This document shows, one piece after another, positions 9,557 through 17,623 of a stretch of 64,000 nucleotides of DNA. Source of the stretch: Bacteroidota bacterium. Lineage in GTDB: Bacteria > Bacteroidota > Bacteroidia > Bacteroidales > JAAAOM01. Below the pieces are notes generated by a model. That model saw only the letters and a list, made by a program, of their open reading frames with translations, made no database searches and was not told where the DNA came from. Where the stretch lies: NCBI GenBank assembly GCA_009908855.1, contig JAAAOM010000031.1, positions 124,001-188,000 on the forward strand, given 5' to 3'. Made by a program: the position numbers and the translations under genes. Every line of letters starts with the position of its first letter. Positions within the stretch are counted from its first letter, which is position 1.

Positions 9557-10987
9557 ATGATGAAGATGAAAAGATATAAAATAATGCAATTATTGCTGAG
9601 TCTGGGCATCGTATCAGCATTTATGCTTACTTCCTGCTCAGATGAAAAACTAAATGAGATAGGAACCAACCCTAACAATCCGGTTGAAGTTCCAAGTGAC
9701 TTGCTTATTGCACAAACCACTGCCAATACAGCCTTTGCGATATGTGGTACCGATCTGGCCTGGTATTCTTCAGTATTTGTTGAACACACAACTGGTGTAC
9801 ACGGTCAGTTAGAAACAGCCGATAAACGTACTGGTATAAATTCATCCATAGGGAACAACTCATGGAACGATTTATACAATAATATGAAAGACCTTGATAT
9901 TATCATTGAGATGTGTTCAGAAGGTGGAGCTGAAGAGGGAAATAACTATACAGCAGGTATTGCCAAAATTTTGTTAGCCCATAATTACAGCATTACCACG
10001 GATATCTGGGGGGAAATTCCTTTTGTAGAGGCATTAGCAGGCAGTGATATTCGTCAACCCGCCTTTGATACAGAAGAAAATGTTTATAAAGGGATAATTG
10101 ATCTTTTAGATGAAGCTATAACTGATTTAAGCGGTGAATCAATTGGTCACCCAGGCCCTGCTGATTTCTTTTATAATGGTGATGCGGCAAGTTGGATCAA
10201 AGCGGCATATGCTCTCAAAGCACGTTTTTACAATCGATTATCGAATGTAAGAAATGATATTAATGATTCCATTTTATTGGCCACATCAAATGCTTTTGCC
10301 GATGCATCAGAAAATATGGTATTCACTGATTTTTCAACCAATGCTACTGCTCAGCATCCTTGGTTTCAGGAAGCAGCAGACAGGGGGCATCATGCCATAT
10401 CTGAAACCTTGGACGGTATTCTTCAAGATTTGAATGATCCCCGTCGCACCTTTTGGATTGATACCATGCCAAGTGGTGAAATTGTTCCTGCTCCAAATGG
10501 AACCGCTACAACAGACCAAGGTGGCGAGATATACTCAAGAGTTAAATCAACATATTTAACGGCTACTTCTCCAATGCCAATCATCACTTATGACGAGTTG
10601 AAATTCATTGAAGCTGAAACGCATTTAAGGGAAGGAAATACGCCTGAAGCTTATACTGCTTACTTAGAAGGTATTGAAGAGGCAATGATACGTACAGGGA
10701 TAACAGATACAACGGCAATACAGAATTACCTGAGCCAGGCACAAGTTGATGTGGGAGAAAGTAATTTGGATTTAGAAACAATTATTACCCAAAAGTATGT
10801 TGCTTTTTGGATGTTTCAACCTATTGAGGCTTATAACGACTACCGCAGGACAGGTATCCCGACCTTGAATAATCCGGTTTCTGATCCGCCAAGTCGATTC
10901 CCTTATCCGACGGATGAAGTAGCAGCAAACGAAGAGAATGTGCCTGATAAAAATTCCAGTGATCTGGTTTGGTGGGCAATTGAATAA
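9557..10987 (+). CDS. SusD/RagB-family lipoprotein 1 (SusD-like_2 type)
   Basis: A surface-exposed substrate-binding lipoprotein that forms the lid of the SusC barrel. The 476 residues have a type II signal peptide ending LTSC, so Cys27 would be lipidated if the first ATG is used; ATGs at 9560 and 9566 are alternatives. Typical features are NEIGTNPNNPVEVP just after the lipid anchor, the helical TPR-like core with IWGEIPFVEAL near residues 148-160, and the C-terminal YNDYRRTGIP block. It sits 9 nt after susC and 22 nt before a further lipoprotein gene, so it belongs to one operon. The sequence does not show whether the ligand is a glycan or a peptide. Confidence 0.93.
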   Translation: MMKMKRYKIMQLLLSLGIVSAFMLTSCSDEKLNEIGTNPNNPVEVPSDLLIAQTTANTAFAICGTDLAWYSSVFVEHTTGVHGQLETADKRTGINSSIGNNSWNDLYNNMKDLDIIIEMCSEGGAEEGNNYTAGIAKILLAHNYSITTDIWGEIPFVEALAGSDIRQPAFDTEENVYKGIIDLLDEAITDLSGESIGHPGPADFFYNGDAASWIKAAYALKARFYNRLSNVRNDINDSILLATSNAFADASENMVFTDFSTNATAQHPWFQEAADRGHHAISETLDGILQDLNDPRRTFWIDTMPSGEIVPAPNGTATTDQGGEIYSRVKSTYLTATSPMPIITYDELKFIEAETHLREGNTPEAYTAYLEGIEEAMIRTGITDTTAIQNYLSQAQVDVGESNLDLETIITQKYVAFWMFQPIEAYNDYRRTGIPTLNNPVSDPPSRFPYPTDEVAANEENVPDKNSSDLVWWAIE

Positions 10988-11009
10988 ACAATCTTAAATA
11001 TCAATAATT

Positions 11010-11831
11010 ATGAAGAATATAAAATTTTATATATCCCTTATGACTGTTCTTCTTTTCGTTACCTCTTGTTTTAAGTCGGAGGAAGAACAAATGCAAGATT
11101 TTCAGGAAGGAGCTACATTGGCCAATGTAACTCCTGTGAGTACTGTTTACATTATCTCTGACCTTGAAAACTCTTCTACCGCTTTTACTATTGATGTGGA
11201 AGGTGAGTTTCAGGAAATCATAGTTTATGCCAATCATATTAGGACTAACACTATAGGTATAATTGCTACATATACAGAAGTTCCTTCAGATACTGTTCGT
11301 TTGTCAACAGCAGATGTACTGGAACCATTAGGTATGTCTCTATCTGATTTGGAAAGTACAGATGAGATTTACATAAACATTAACGTTGTTACACCTTCAG
11401 GTTTGGAAGCCGGATCCGGAACCAGCGCCTATAAAACGGTGGTAGCTTGTCCATCAGATATAGCTGGTACTTACAATGTTTTAGCCAGTGGTTCCTCTAC
11501 CGATCCTGGTCCTTCGGCTGATGAAAACCCCATTAGTGGTTTTGAATATCAGGTAACGCTAACAGCTATTAATGGTTACCAATATACTATATCTGATTTC
11601 TCCGGTGGATTATTTACATTGTGGTATGATATCTATAATCTTTCGGGTGATTATCCGGGTACTATTCAGGACCTTTGTGGAGCATTATCCTATACTGGAA
11701 CTAGCGGCCCTTTTGGATCACCAATTGCCGGCAGTGGCTCTTATGATAAAGAAACAGGTGTTATTAAACTGAGCGGTGAAGCTACGGCTTGGGGTGATGT
11801 TTGGACATTAACACTTACTCCTGTAGAATAA
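11010..11831 (+). CDS. Lipoprotein of SusCD locus 1, unknown function
   Basis: A 273-residue predicted lipoprotein. The signal peptide ends VTSC (Cys20), followed by the acidic stretch FKSEEE; acidic residues after the lipid cysteine are typical of Bacteroidota lipoproteins exported to the cell surface. The rest is beta-rich with many Ser, Thr and Gly and no catalytic motif that I recognise. Its position as third gene of a SusCD operon suggests an accessory surface binder in the style of SusE/SusF, but I see no direct family match. A strong terminator follows directly. Confidence 0.8.
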   Translation: MKNIKFYISLMTVLLFVTSCFKSEEEQMQDFQEGATLANVTPVSTVYIISDLENSSTAFTIDVEGEFQEIIVYANHIRTNTIGIIATYTEVPSDTVRLSTADVLEPLGMSLSDLESTDEIYININVVTPSGLEAGSGTSAYKTVVACPSDIAGTYNVLASGSSTDPGPSADENPISGFEYQVTLTAINGYQYTISDFSGGLFTLWYDIYNLSGDYPGTIQDLCGALSYTGTSGPFGSPIAGSGSYDKETGVIKLSGEATAWGDVWTLTLTPVE

Positions 11832-11853
11832 ATGATATCTTATTTTAATGTTG

Positions 11854-11886
11854 AAGGCTGTTCATTTCGTTGAACAGCCTTTTTTG
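11854..11886 (+). terminator. Intrinsic terminator of SusCD locus 1
   Basis: An 11-bp perfect stem (AAGGCTGTTCA / TGAACAGCCTT), 6-nt loop TTTCGT, followed by TTTTTG. It lies 22 nt after the stop of the third gene and closes the operon. Confidence 0.92.
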
Positions 11887-12283
11887 TTGTTAAGTAGGGG
11901 CTGTTAGTTAAAACCTTGTCCAAGCATGTCAAAAAAGTTAAAAATTAAAATAACCAAACCGGCACGCGAAACCACTTCGCGTGCCGATATTTTAAGTAAA
12001 TACTAATTAATTTTTACCAAATCGCACAATGTTTAATATTTATACAACAAAACAGCCGAAACCCTTTTTAACCAAGCAATAAAACCAAACACTCACATTT
12101 ATCAGCCCGCATCCACCGGGCAACGTAATCCAAAAATGTCGTCTCCTTAACCGGCACGCTTTTCGCCGCTCATTCACCATTATTCTTTTATGTATATTCC
12201 TTTTTGGTTACTTTTCAATGAACCAATTAAATACATGATCGTTTCTAAAAAATTATATAACATTTAATATTTAAACATAAGAT
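11887..12283. other. Non-coding stretch, possible relict repeat
   Basis: About 400 bp without a supported gene, unlike its surroundings in being C-rich on the plus strand. It holds a strong hairpin (11961-11985) and an 11-bp direct repeat AACCGGCACGC (11957-11967 and 12149-12159). Read on the minus strand, the hairpin is followed by a T-rich tract, as an intrinsic terminator would be. This would fit the decayed 3' part of a minus-strand element. No clear promoter for the downstream dehydrogenase gene is seen. Confidence 0.4.
11961..11985. repeat. Perfect 10-bp hairpin
   Basis: GGCACGCGAA, loop ACCAC, TTCGCGTGCC. It is GC-rich in an AT-rich gap. The left arm with its flank (AACCGGCACGC) recurs at 12149-12159. 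On the minus strand a T-rich tract follows, so a minus-strand terminator is one reading. Confidence 0.6.
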
Positions 12284-13720
12284 ATGCAATCAGTTTGGAA
12301 AATTCTTTCACTATTATTATTGCTTTTGATCTTGTATGGAATGAGCTGCATGGACCTGAATAAATCCAATCATTCCCAAATATCAGGTATAAGCCAGCCA
12401 TCAACACCTGAAGAAAAACACTACCAATACTACTGTGCCGGTTGCCATGGGGTGAATCTTAACGAATTTGTGAATAAAGACTGGATGTTTGCTAATAATC
12501 CCGAAGAAATTGCCCAAATAATAAAACAGGGCGAAGATGAAATGGGTATGCCTGCCTTTGGAAAAGCCTTATCCGATAAAGAAATAAACCGGCTCACCGA
12601 TTATATCCTGTCCAAAAGCAAACAATTGGCTGAGGCGCCTGAATCCGATGCGTCTGATCAATCAAACCAAATATACGACGAACCGGAATTCTGGGTTGAA
12701 ACCATGGTTACCGGACTTGAAATTCCCTGGGGGCTAGAGTTTTTGCCAAACGGAGATATGCTTATTGCCGAACGCAATGGTACCCTGTCCCGATATACAT
12801 CCGATGGGAAATTGATCCAAATAAGCGGTCTTCCGCCGGTTCGTGATCGCGGTCAGGGTGGATTGATGGATTTGCAGCTACATCCTGATTACAGTGAAAA
12901 CGGGTGGCTTTATATTTCCTACAGTTATTTCGATGATGAAAATTCCGGCAACAGCAATACAGCCATTATTCGAGCCAGATTGGATAGCGATCAACTCACC
13001 CATATCGAAACATTGTATCGGGGTAAGCCGGCCTTGTCAACCAGTCATCATTTTGGTAGCCGTATTGAATTTGATACAGCCGGCTATATGTATTTTGCCA
13101 TTGGCGACCGCGGGCGGCGGGATGAATTTCCGCAATCCATCAATAATTCCAATGGCAAAATCCATCGGTTATTTGACGATGGTCGCATTCCTCCTGACAA
13201 TCCATTTGTGGGTCGTAAAGGTGCAGAGGAATCAATTTACTCCTATGGCCATCGCAATCCGCAAGGACTTGCCTTACATCCGGTAACCAAGGAAATGTGG
13301 TCGCATGAACATGGCCCGCGCGGTGGGGATGAAATCAATATCATACAAAAAGGTGAAAATTATGGATGGCCGGTGATATCCTATGGCATCAACTACAACG
13401 GAACAGTTTTTACCGATGATACAGCCAAACCCGGTATGTTGCAACCTGTTTTGTATTACGACCCTTCCATTGCACCCTGCGGAATGGCATTTGTTAATAG
13501 TGATCGTTACGAAGGATGGAAAAACAACCTGCTCATTGGGTCTTTGAGCTTTCAATACCTCGAAAGGGTTGTAATAGAGAATAATGAAGTGGTGCATCAG
13601 GAAAAATTGTTGGATGGCATTGGCCGCGTGAGAAATGTACGGGTTGGCCCGGATGGATATATTTATGTGGCAGTTGAAGAACCGGGAAGGATATTGAGGT
13701 TGGTGCCGGTGGAGGAATAA
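12284..13720 (+). CDS. Cytochrome c / PQQ-dependent sugar dehydrogenase fusion lipoprotein
   Basis: A predicted periplasmic or surface lipoprotein of 478 residues (signal ending GMSC). The N-terminal part is a small class I cytochrome c: the heme motif CAGCH is at residues 51-55 and the likely distal Met lies in GMPAFG near 88. From about residue 140 on it is a six-bladed propeller of the glucose/sorbosone dehydrogenase (soluble aldose dehydrogenase) family. Marks of that family are IPWGLEFLPNG, SHHFGSRIEF, GDRGRRDEF, YGHRNPQGLALHP and HEHGPRGGDEIN. Family members oxidise sugars with PQQ. The fused heme domain would be a built-in electron acceptor, passing electrons to the respiratory chain. 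The gene is monocistronic, and no PQQ synthesis genes are in the window. Confidence 0.9.
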   Translation: MQSVWKILSLLLLLLILYGMSCMDLNKSNHSQISGISQPSTPEEKHYQYYCAGCHGVNLNEFVNKDWMFANNPEEIAQIIKQGEDEMGMPAFGKALSDKEINRLTDYILSKSKQLAEAPESDASDQSNQIYDEPEFWVETMVTGLEIPWGLEFLPNGDMLIAERNGTLSRYTSDGKLIQISGLPPVRDRGQGGLMDLQLHPDYSENGWLYISYSYFDDENSGNSNTAIIRARLDSDQLTHIETLYRGKPALSTSHHFGSRIEFDTAGYMYFAIGDRGRRDEFPQSINNSNGKIHRLFDDGRIPPDNPFVGRKGAEESIYSYGHRNPQGLALHPVTKEMWSHEHGPRGGDEINIIQKGENYGWPVISYGINYNGTVFTDDTAKPGMLQPVLYYDPSIAPCGMAFVNSDRYEGWKNNLLIGSLSFQYLERVVIENNEVVHQEKLLDGIGRVRNVRVGPDGYIYVAVEEPGRILRLVPVEE

Positions 13721-13772
13721 ATGTTTTGGTATACTTTTATTAAATTTGTTAATAGTATCAAACACTATTTTT

Positions 13773-13946
13773 ATGATAACAAGAATTAAAAAAGGATCCA
13801 ATAAAGATGAAATCAGGGAAAAACTGGATAATCACCAGACAAAAAGCCCCAAAAAGCATATTGACCTTGAAAAATATTGTGGTGCAATAAAATTGAAAGA
13901 AGATCCACTGGTTCTTCAGAAAAAATGGCGGAATGAGTGGGAGTAA
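13773..13946 (+). CDS. VapB-type antitoxin of a PIN toxin pair
   Basis: A small protein of 57 residues starting at ATG 13773; an in-frame TTG at 13746 is unlikely. The C-terminal part, KYCGAIKLKEDPLVLQKKWRNEW, is of the type found in Bacteroidota antitoxins encoded just before PIN-domain toxins; such tails wrap the toxin active site. The N-terminal part is basic and would be the DNA-binding or dimerising end, though no clear fold can be read. Its last 14 bp overlap the start of the toxin gene, the usual coupling in type II toxin-antitoxin operons. In such systems antitoxin and complex repress their own promoter; no operator is obvious here. Confidence 0.8.
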   Translation: MITRIKKGSNKDEIREKLDNHQTKSPKKHIDLEKYCGAIKLKEDPLVLQKKWRNEWE

Positions 13947-14300
13947 TATTTTATTAGATACTAATATTGTACTCTTCTTTTAAATGGTGATCTTATATTA
14001 ATTTCTTTGCTTGAAGAAAAGCAGTTGTATGTATCTTTTGTAACTCAGCTTGAAACATTGGTTTACAAGGGAATAAGCAAACTAGAAATTCATAAAATCA
14101 AATCATTCCTTAATGAATGTGTTATTATCGATATCAATGCAGTAATAAAGGATTTTGCAATAAAACTTAAACAAGAATATTCATTAAAATTACCAGATAG
14201 CTTAATAATGGCTACTTCCTTATATTTAAATTCACCTGTTATCACTGCTGATCATGAGTTTCAGAAAGTGGAGGAAATTGATTTAATATTATACGAATAG
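13933..14300 (+). pseudogene. VapC-type PIN-domain toxin, broken by a -1 frameshift
   Basis: Starting at ATG 13933 the product reads MSGSNILLDTNIVLFF and hits TAA at 13981-13983. Shifting by one base, from the TTA at 13980, the frame continues LNGDLILISLLEEKQLY and stays open to 14300, giving about 122 residues in all. The join falls in a T run (TTCTTTTAAA), where one T seems to be missing. The four acidic residues expected of a PIN ribonuclease are all kept: Asp in LLDTN, Glu in TQLETL, Asp in PDSLIMA and Asp in TADHEF. Apart from the shift the gene looks intact, so the break is recent or a sequencing error. The sequence is not a classical slippery heptamer, so programmed frameshifting is less likely. 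Confidence 0.8.
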
Positions 14301-14385
14301 ATGTGTTAAGAATATATCAAATTTTCAAATCCTAATGGCTGATACTTGAGTTAATCTGTTTTTATTCTTCCTAAAAACATTTCCA

Positions 14386-14416
14386 TTAGCAATCATACAC
14401 TATTTTTTTATTTTTG
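14386..14416 (+). promoter_or_regulatory. Bacteroidota-type promoter of SusC locus 2
   Basis: TTAG (14386-14389), 19-nt spacer, then TATTTTTG (14409-14416), a full match to TAnnTTTG. The susC start codon lies 38 nt further on. Confidence 0.72.
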
Positions 14417-14453
14417 CGTTAGTTGTAAAAGATTTACCCGGGAAAACCGAATA

Positions 14454-17400
14454 ATGAGATATATATTCATCCTTGCTGCTTTAATCATTGGTTCCTTAAC
14501 AGGCTACTCCCAAACAAAGACCATTTCAGGTCGGGTGCTTGATCAGGATTCTATTCCATTGCCGGGCGTAAACGTATTGGTGAAAGGAACTACACAAGGC
14601 GTGATAACGGATCTTGAAGGAGCGTTTACCATCGAAGCAACCTCTACAGATACACTTTTATTCAGCTTCGTAGGCATGCAGCAGCGCCAGGTGTTGGTTG
14701 GTGAAAAAACAACAATGAATATTTTTTTACAACCCGATTATTATTCCATGGACGAGGTGGTAGTCACTGCGCTGGGTATTAAAAAGTCGAGCAAAGCCCT
14801 GGGTTATTCCGTATCGCAGGTGAATAGTGAAGAAATTAGCGAATCACAGGATAAAGCGTTTTTAAATTCCCTGCAGGGTAAAATCGCGGGTATCAATGTT
14901 TCTTCTGCATCCGGATCACCAGGGGCATCTACGCGTATAATTGTGCGCGGCATCACTTCCCTCGGAGGGAGTAATCAACCGCTCTTTGTAGTAGATGGAG
15001 TGCCCATCAGCAATAGCTTTACCGGAAGTGCATCCATTAATGGCGGCACTGATTTTGGCAATAAGGCCAACGACATCAACCCGGATGATATTGAGTCGGT
15101 TACTGTGCTAAAGGGGGCTGCCGCTACAGTTAAATATGGATCCCGGGCTGCCAATGGCGTGGTGGAAATTATTACCAAAAAAGGGCGGGGCGCAGACCAG
15201 CAAAAACCGTTTCTTACTTTTTCTTCCAGTGCCCTGTACGAAGAGCCATTGCGTTTAATCGATTACCAAAATGTATTTGGACAGGGATTATTCGGTAATG
15301 CGGTCTCTTCTGAAAATACCAGCTGGGGCCCACAATTTGACGGAACCCTCAGACCCTGGGGGAATGTTGTTGACGACCGCATTCAAATGAAGGCCTATGA
15401 GGCATTGCCATCGAATGTGGCTGATTTCTTTGAGACCGGAACTTCGTATACCAATTCGATCACATTGTCGGACGGAAATGAACAAATGACCTACTACATG
15501 TCATATTCCAACGTATCGGCGGATGGTATTTTCCCCACCAATGGCGATGGTTATTCCCGTCATACACTATCGCTGCGAAGTTCCAATGAATTTACACCTC
15601 GCTTTCAATCCACCGTTTCATTAAATTATGTGCGAAAGGACAGCCGTTTTGTTCCCACCGGTCAGGGCGGGCAGTCGGTTTACAACCAGGTCATGCAAAC
15701 CCCGCGCGGCATCAGTTTAGTTGACCTCGAAGACCTGGACAAGGATTTTAATAACCTGGACAATTACTATTCACTTTTTACTTTAAATCCTTATTACGTG
15801 CTCAAAAAAAATAGCAACCAACATCAGGAAGACCGGCTTTATGGTAGCCTGCAACTGAATTATAAGCTGTTTGAGGGTGCTCGTTTTCAATGGCGACTGG
15901 GTGGAGATGTATCCAACGAGCAATTGCAATCATCCCAGGCCAAAGCAATTCCGGAAGGCAATAACGAGTTCTCGGCCATTTTTGTACCCGGACAGGTCGC
16001 GCGGTCATCGATATTCAGGCAGCAATTGTCAGGCGATTGGTTGTTTACCTATGATAAAAAAATTCGAAAATGGGAATTCAACGGGTTATTGGGTTACAAC
16101 ATCACCGAAAACAGGGCCCGATCGGTTTCAGCGCAGGTCAATGCCCTGACACTCGATAATTTTCCGAACCTGGCCAATGCCAGTGAAAGTCCCATTGCTG
16201 GTGAAAGCGAATCCAGGAAAAGGCTAGTCGGTGCATTTGCCAGCATGGATGTTGGTTATAACGATTTTCTGTTTCTTACCTTAACGGCCAGAAACGACTG
16301 GAGTTCGACTTTACCCGTTGATAATAACGCTTTTTTCTATCCGGGAGCGAACGCGGGAATTATTTTTACCGAACTGATCCCGTCTGTAAAAAAAATTCTT
16401 CCTTACGGGAAAATACGGTTGGGATGGGCCCGTGTGGGTAAGGATGCACCGGTTTATAGCATCGATCCTGTTTTCACCCAAACTGCACATTCCGACGGAT
16501 TTGGATTCTTTTCATTTCCTGCCGCAGGAATAAATGCCTATTCGGTGGGAAATAGTTTCGGAAATGCTGAGCTACAGCCGGAAATTACCGACGAATACGA
16601 AATCGGAACAGACCTGCGTTTTTTTAGCAATCGGGTGGGCATCGACTTTACGTATTACAATAATATCGTTACTGATCAGATATGGCCCGTGCCCATCGCT
16701 TCCTCATCGGGTTATACCTTTAGTGTGCGCAACATGGGCAAAATTGAAAACACGGGATTTGAAATATTACTCAATGTTACACCCATCAAAAAAAGAAATT
16801 TTCAATGGGACATGTCCTTTAATTTTGCCAAAAATGACAATGTGATCCTCGAATTGGCTCAAGGGCTCGACCGTATTGTATTGAACCAGTTAACGGTGGA
16901 AGGCGGACAGCAATTGTTTTATGTGGCCAAACCGGGCCGTGCCATCGGAATATTTGAAGGCCGCACTGTTTTACGTAATCACGAAGGAAAAGTGATTGTC
17001 GATAACAATGGTTTGCCACGGGCTACAGAGGAGTTGGTTGAATACGGAAATTCAAACTACGATTTTATTGCAGGAATGAGACAAAACTTCCGGTGGAATG
17101 GGTTTACATTGGGTATGACGTTCGACTGGCGACAAGGCGGGATGATGTATTCACAGACCAAATCGGTTTCGGCATTTGCCGGTACCATTCCTGAGACAAT
17201 TTATAACATGCGTGCCCCGTTTATTATTCCGGATGCGGTGGTTGAAATTGGTGAAGACGCGTATGGCGATCCGGTGTACATGGACAACAGTATTGTCCTG
17301 GATGATAATCAACTGGTGAACTACTGGAACAACGGTGGAATGCAGATCGATGGTTTTCCGCTGATTGATAAAACATTCATCAAGTTGCGTGAAGTATCAT

Positions 17401-17621
17401 TGTTTTATCAATTTCCGGCTCAAACCACGGAAAAAATCAGGATGAATGGTTTATCACTGGGCATCACAGCACGTAATGTCTGGTTATGGACACCCGGTAG
17501 TCAGCCGCATATTGACCCCGAAGTAACCACTTTTGGAAATGACCTGGGAGCGGATTTCGGTGAGTATGGCGCACAACCATCAACCAGGAGTATTGCATTA
17601 TCATTGCGTTTAAAAATATAA
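14454..17621 (+). CDS. SusC/RagA-family TonB-linked outer membrane transporter 2
   Basis: A 1055-residue TonB-dependent outer-membrane transporter, second of its kind in the window. It has a signal peptide (MRYIFILAALIIGSLTGYSQ), the carboxypeptidase-regulatory-like domain (about 22-105, with ISGRVLDQD and ITDLEGAFTI), a TonB-box-like MDEVVVTALG, a plug with FVVDGVPI and SVTVLKGAAATVKYG, and a long barrel. The barrel contains NRVGIDFTYYNN and ends RSIALSLRLKI. It is the first gene of a compact five-gene unit: SusD starts 2 nt after its stop. It resembles SusC 1 in build but differs through most of the barrel, so the two loci should serve different ligands. Confidence 0.95.
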   Translation: MRYIFILAALIIGSLTGYSQTKTISGRVLDQDSIPLPGVNVLVKGTTQGVITDLEGAFTIEATSTDTLLFSFVGMQQRQVLVGEKTTMNIFLQPDYYSMDEVVVTALGIKKSSKALGYSVSQVNSEEISESQDKAFLNSLQGKIAGINVSSASGSPGASTRIIVRGITSLGGSNQPLFVVDGVPISNSFTGSASINGGTDFGNKANDINPDDIESVTVLKGAAATVKYGSRAANGVVEIITKKGRGADQQKPFLTFSSSALYEEPLRLIDYQNVFGQGLFGNAVSSENTSWGPQFDGTLRPWGNVVDDRIQMKAYEALPSNVADFFETGTSYTNSITLSDGNEQMTYYMSYSNVSADGIFPTNGDGYSRHTLSLRSSNEFTPRFQSTVSLNYVRKDSRFVPTGQGGQSVYNQVMQTPRGISLVDLEDLDKDFNNLDNYYSLFTLNPYYVLKKNSNQHQEDRLYGSLQLNYKLFEGARFQWRLGGDVSNEQLQSSQAKAIPEGNNEFSAIFVPGQVARSSIFRQQLSGDWLFTYDKKIRKWEFNGLLGYNITENRARSVSAQVNALTLDNFPNLANASESPIAGESESRKRLVGAFASMDVGYNDFLFLTLTARNDWSSTLPVDNNAFFYPGANAGIIFTELIPSVKKILPYGKIRLGWARVGKDAPVYSIDPVFTQTAHSDGFGFFSFPAAGINAYSVGNSFGNAELQPEITDEYEIGTDLRFFSNRVGIDFTYYNNIVTDQIWPVPIASSSGYTFSVRNMGKIENTGFEILLNVTPIKKRNFQWDMSFNFAKNDNVILELAQGLDRIVLNQLTVEGGQQLFYVAKPGRAIGIFEGRTVLRNHEGKVIVDNNGLPRATEELVEYGNSNYDFIAGMRQNFRWNGFTLGMTFDWRQGGMMYSQTKSVSAFAGTIPETIYNMRAPFIIPDAVVEIGEDAYGDPVYMDNSIVLDDNQLVNYWNNGGMQIDGFPLIDKTFIKLREVSLFYQFPAQTTEKIRMNGLSLGITARNVWLWTPGSQPHIDPEVTTFGNDLGADFGEYGAQPSTRSIALSLRLKI

Positions 17622-17623
17622 GA

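Noticed and set aside
13274-13801. 175-codon minus-strand open frame over the sugar dehydrogenase end
   Set aside because: A shadow of the propeller gene and the toxin-antitoxin leader, with no domain.
13970-13985. Programmed frameshifting in the toxin gene
   Set aside because: TTCTTTTAAA is not an X-XXY-YYZ slippery site in the right frame and no downstream pseudoknot is evident; an indel is simpler.
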